From Betaproteobacteria bacterium GR16-43 (GTDB taxonomy: Bacteria; Pseudomonadota; Gammaproteobacteria; Burkholderiales; Usitatibacteraceae), in assembly GCA_001953215.1 (NCBI GenBank), contig CP019169.1:186001-250000 (forward strand): a DNA stretch of 64,000 bases, in the 5' to 3' direction. This document shows positions 61,827 through 64,000 of this stretch, in pieces. Under the pieces are notes generated by a model. That model saw only the letters and a program-made list of their open reading frames with translations. It made no database searches and was not told the DNA's origin. The position numbers and the translations under genes were made by a program. Within the stretch, counting starts at the first letter, position 1. Each line of letters opens with the position of its first letter.

Positions 61827-64000
61827 ATGGCGCGAGTGGCGCGACGAATCGGCTGGGACGGAGCTCGGGCGGCATGCCTGCTGCTCGCCCTTGCCACGTC
61901 CTGCCCGCCCGTCGGAGCGGCGAATCCCACCCCGGAGGCCCCCGAACGCACGGAGCAAGCCCGGCAACGCGGCTTCTGGGTCATCGCCAAGGGTGAGCAC
62001 CTGCTTCGCATCGCGCGGAACTTCACGGCCAGCGAACCCGAAGCCGGAGCGCTGGCCCGGGAGCTGAAGGCGCTCAACGAATCCGCGTTCATCGGCGGGG
62101 ATGCCACTCGCCTGATCGTGGGCGCACGGCTGACGTTGCCTCCCCGGTATCGGGACGGCGCACCGACCGTCACGCAAGTCGCGCTACCCGCCCCGGCAAC
62201 GCCGAAAGCCCTCGCCACGACGCCGGCGACGCCCGTCGCATCCGGACCGCCCAAGGCATCCGCGCAGCCCCCGGCATCCGCGCCGCTCTCGACGATCTAC
62301 TCCGCGTCGAGCGTTCCGCCGATCGCCGCCAACACCCTTCCTCCCGCGGAACCCCTCAAGGCCGCAACGCCCGCGATCGCCCCGTACGTGGACCGCGTGC
62401 TTTCCGGACCGTCCGACGAACGCGAGGTCGGTTTGGACGAAAAGCCCCGCGACACCTCGCCCGGGCTGCGGCAATGGGCCGCGGAGTATCGCAGCGATTA
62501 CCGGCGCCTCACCGACTACGGGACGACGCGCGCCGACGGCGTCGCGGCGCGCTACTTCATGGAAACCGAACGCAGCGGCGACTTCACCTTGCTGGCCCAG
62601 GCCACGACGTTCGATACCCCACCCCTCGACCCGCGCGGCAGCCGCAGCCTCGTCACCGGGACGCTGCTGCACGAGAACTTCACGCTTCCCGGCGGCGCGA
62701 TCGCCAATAGCGCCCTGGGCGTGGTCCGCCCGCTGTTTCCGGTCTGGCTGTCGACTTCGTATCGCGTGACCTTCACGCCCTCGCTGCTGGAAGGGGTGCG
62801 CACGACGATCGGCACGCCCGAAAGCGAACTGCGGCTGGGCGCGGGACGCATCGGGCAGCTCACGGGCGTGGGCATCCAGCAGTTCGAACGCACCTCGGGC
62901 GACGAGGCCATCGCCTCGTTCACGCAGCGCCTTGGAAGCGATTGGTCCGCGGGCGCCGCGGCAATCTCGGTACGCGACAGCGCGACCATCGCGAACCACA
63001 CGACGGTCTCCGCCGGCGTCGGGCGCGAGTTCAGCCCCACCGGGCCGGGCATCAAGCTGCAGGCGGCCGTCACCGACGACGGCGAGCGCGCGGCCTGGAC
63101 GGACATCATCATGCGCAACGGCCGGCTCACGCAGCGCTTCGGCGGCTACTACGTCGACCCGGACTTCGTCTTCGGAGAAAGCGCGGCCACGCGCGACATC
63201 CGCGGGGCCTATTGGCGCGGCGAGTACCGCGACACGCAGGCGTTCTATTCCTTCGGCGCCGAGGGTTCGCAGGACAACCTGAAGCGCGATCCCACGCGCG
63301 CCGGCACCAACAACATCGGCGGCTACGGCAACGTGACGCTGCGCGTCGACCGCACGTTGCAGGTGGGCGGCGGATTCTCCGCGCGCAACGAGAATCCGCG
63401 GCTCGAAGGCGAAGCGGGGCGGCAGGTATCGATGGCGAACGCGTTCCTGTCGAAGTCCTGGCTCGCGGGCGTGACGCGCCTCGATGCGAACTACAACCTC
63501 ACGCGCCCCGACAACCAGCGCAACGAGAGCACGCGCTTCCTCCAGTGGAACCAGGAGTGGCCGCGCACCGGCCCGGTCGATTTCTCCACGCAACTGGGCC
63601 TCAGCAACGAGTCGCTCGTCGACCGCGACGTGCGCCGGCGCCTCGCGAGCGTGCAGGCGAGGGGCCCGATCTACGGCGACCTGCGCTGGGATGCCTCCGT
63701 CACCTTCGTGGACGTCGACGATCCGCGCGGCAGCGAGCGCAACTACAACGCGGCGGTGACGCTCGACTGGAACGTGGCGCCGCAATGGTCGTTGCAGCTC
63801 CTGTGGTTCCGCAATCGCGTGCAGCCGGGCGCCGACAACCCGCTCTCGCCGTTCCTGCGTGAGGACGCGATCCAGTTCAACGCACGCTATGAGGACAGCG
63901 CGGGCTCGCCCTATCCGCGCGTGGCGGGCGGACGTTCCGGGACGGGACGTGTGGCGGGCAGCGTGTTCTTCGACGAGAACGGCGACGGCGAGCGCCAGGC
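61827..64000 (+). CDS. Large surface/outer-membrane protein with LysM-like N-domain, 3' end cut by window
   Basis: An open frame of 724 codons with no stop in the window. The ATG has AGGAGG 8 nt upstream. Signal peptide at residues 1-35 (GARAACLLLALATSCPPVGAA), then a FimV/LysM-like domain (RGFWVIAKGEHLLRIARNFTASEP, NESAFIGGDATRLIVGARLTLP) near residues 52-110, a Pro/Ala linker, and from about 220 onward many alternating strands typical of a barrel or repetitive surface structure. It ends at GRVAGSVFFDENGDGERQ, a CNA_B/SdrD-like start of a domain, at the edge. Not listed as closed because the end is outside. Confidence 0.75.
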   Translation, partial: MARVARRIGWDGARAACLLLALATSCPPVGAANPTPEAPERTEQARQRGFWVIAKGEHLLRIARNFTASEPEAGALARELKALNESAFIGGDATRLIVGARLTLPPRYRDGAPTVTQVALPAPATPKALATTPATPVASGPPKASAQPPASAPLSTIYSASSVPPIAANTLPPAEPLKAATPAIAPYVDRVLSGPSDEREVGLDEKPRDTSPGLRQWAAEYRSDYRRLTDYGTTRADGVAARYFMETERSGDFTLLAQATTFDTPPLDPRGSRSLVTGTLLHENFTLPGGAIANSALGVVRPLFPVWLSTSYRVTFTPSLLEGVRTTIGTPESELRLGAGRIGQLTGVGIQQFERTSGDEAIASFTQRLGSDWSAGAAAISVRDSATIANHTTVSAGVGREFSPTGPGIKLQAAVTDDGERAAWTDIIMRNGRLTQRFGGYYVDPDFVFGESAATRDIRGAYWRGEYRDTQAFYSFGAEGSQDNLKRDPTRAGTNNIGGYGNVTLRVDRTLQVGGGFSARNENPRLEGEAGRQVSMANAFLSKSWLAGVTRLDANYNLTRPDNQRNESTRFLQWNQEWPRTGPVDFSTQLGLSNESLVDRDVRRRLASVQARGPIYGDLRWDASVTFVDVDDPRGSERNYNAAVTLDWNVAPQWSLQLLWFRNRVQPGADNPLSPFLREDAIQFNARYEDSAGSPYPRVAGGRSGTGRVAGSVFFDENGDGERQ

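Overview
The window is dense, GC-rich bacterial chromosome (about 60 genes, mostly under 150 bp between them). It looks like a betaproteobacterium. The macromolecular-synthesis operon rpsU-yqeY-dnaG-rpoD sits back to back with tsaD, the neighbourhood gpmA / envC / ctpA and rhodanese-grxC-secB-gpsA is typical of that class, and a PsrA-type fatty-acid regulator with its operators is present. I cannot name the species from sequence alone.

Region 1 (1-8,400): the 3' part of a MOSC/YcbX-like gene, then a minus-strand envelope lipid-trafficking candidate locus. In transcription order it encodes a DUF1302 outer-membrane protein, a DUF1329 periplasmic protein, a YCF48 beta-propeller, an MMPL/RND permease, two small look-alike membrane proteins and a DUF423 membrane protein.

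Region 2 (8,400-29,490): more than 20 kb of co-directional minus-strand genes for fatty-acid catabolism. They include FadE, two thiolases, two multifunctional hydratase/dehydrogenases with opposite domain order, an acyl-CoA ligase, three hotdog proteins, an SDR, a CurA-like reductase, dgkA, a M48 peptidase, DUF898, GNAT and an alpha/beta hydrolase. It is closed by a PsrA-like TetR repressor. Matching dyads (ATTCAAAC-N4-GTTTGAAT) lie upstream of the repressor and of the thioesterase-led beta-oxidation operon, which suggests one regulon.

Region 3 (29,490-41,120): mixed accessory genes. These are a TPR protein, two paralogous polysaccharide deacetylases, a trypsin-fold protein that has lost its catalytic His and Ser, a GST-MerR pair with a candidate operator, metY, SPFH-NfeD, a CoA-binding protein, a secreted hydrolase with a DUF5648 tail, a small lipoprotein and a pirin. 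Three MITE-like inverted-repeat elements of two families occupy gaps in regions 2 and 3.

Region 4 (41,120-43,822): a lower-GC islet of two genes (a Sel1-repeat protein and a small membrane protein sharing an NSPA-type motif) abutting a tRNA with anticodon CAT.

Region 5 (43,880-64,000): a double cyclic-nucleotide-binding protein, an unknown secreted protein, a shared terminator, the rpoD operon, tsaD, two DUF4124 proteins, a ThiF/MoeB-like enzyme, ctpA, envC, gpmA, azlCD, rhodanese, grxC, secB, an SH3 protein, gpsA, and the start of a large surface protein that runs off the window. No gene-free stretch exceeds 300 bp. No CRISPR array, rRNA, transposase or phage gene was seen.
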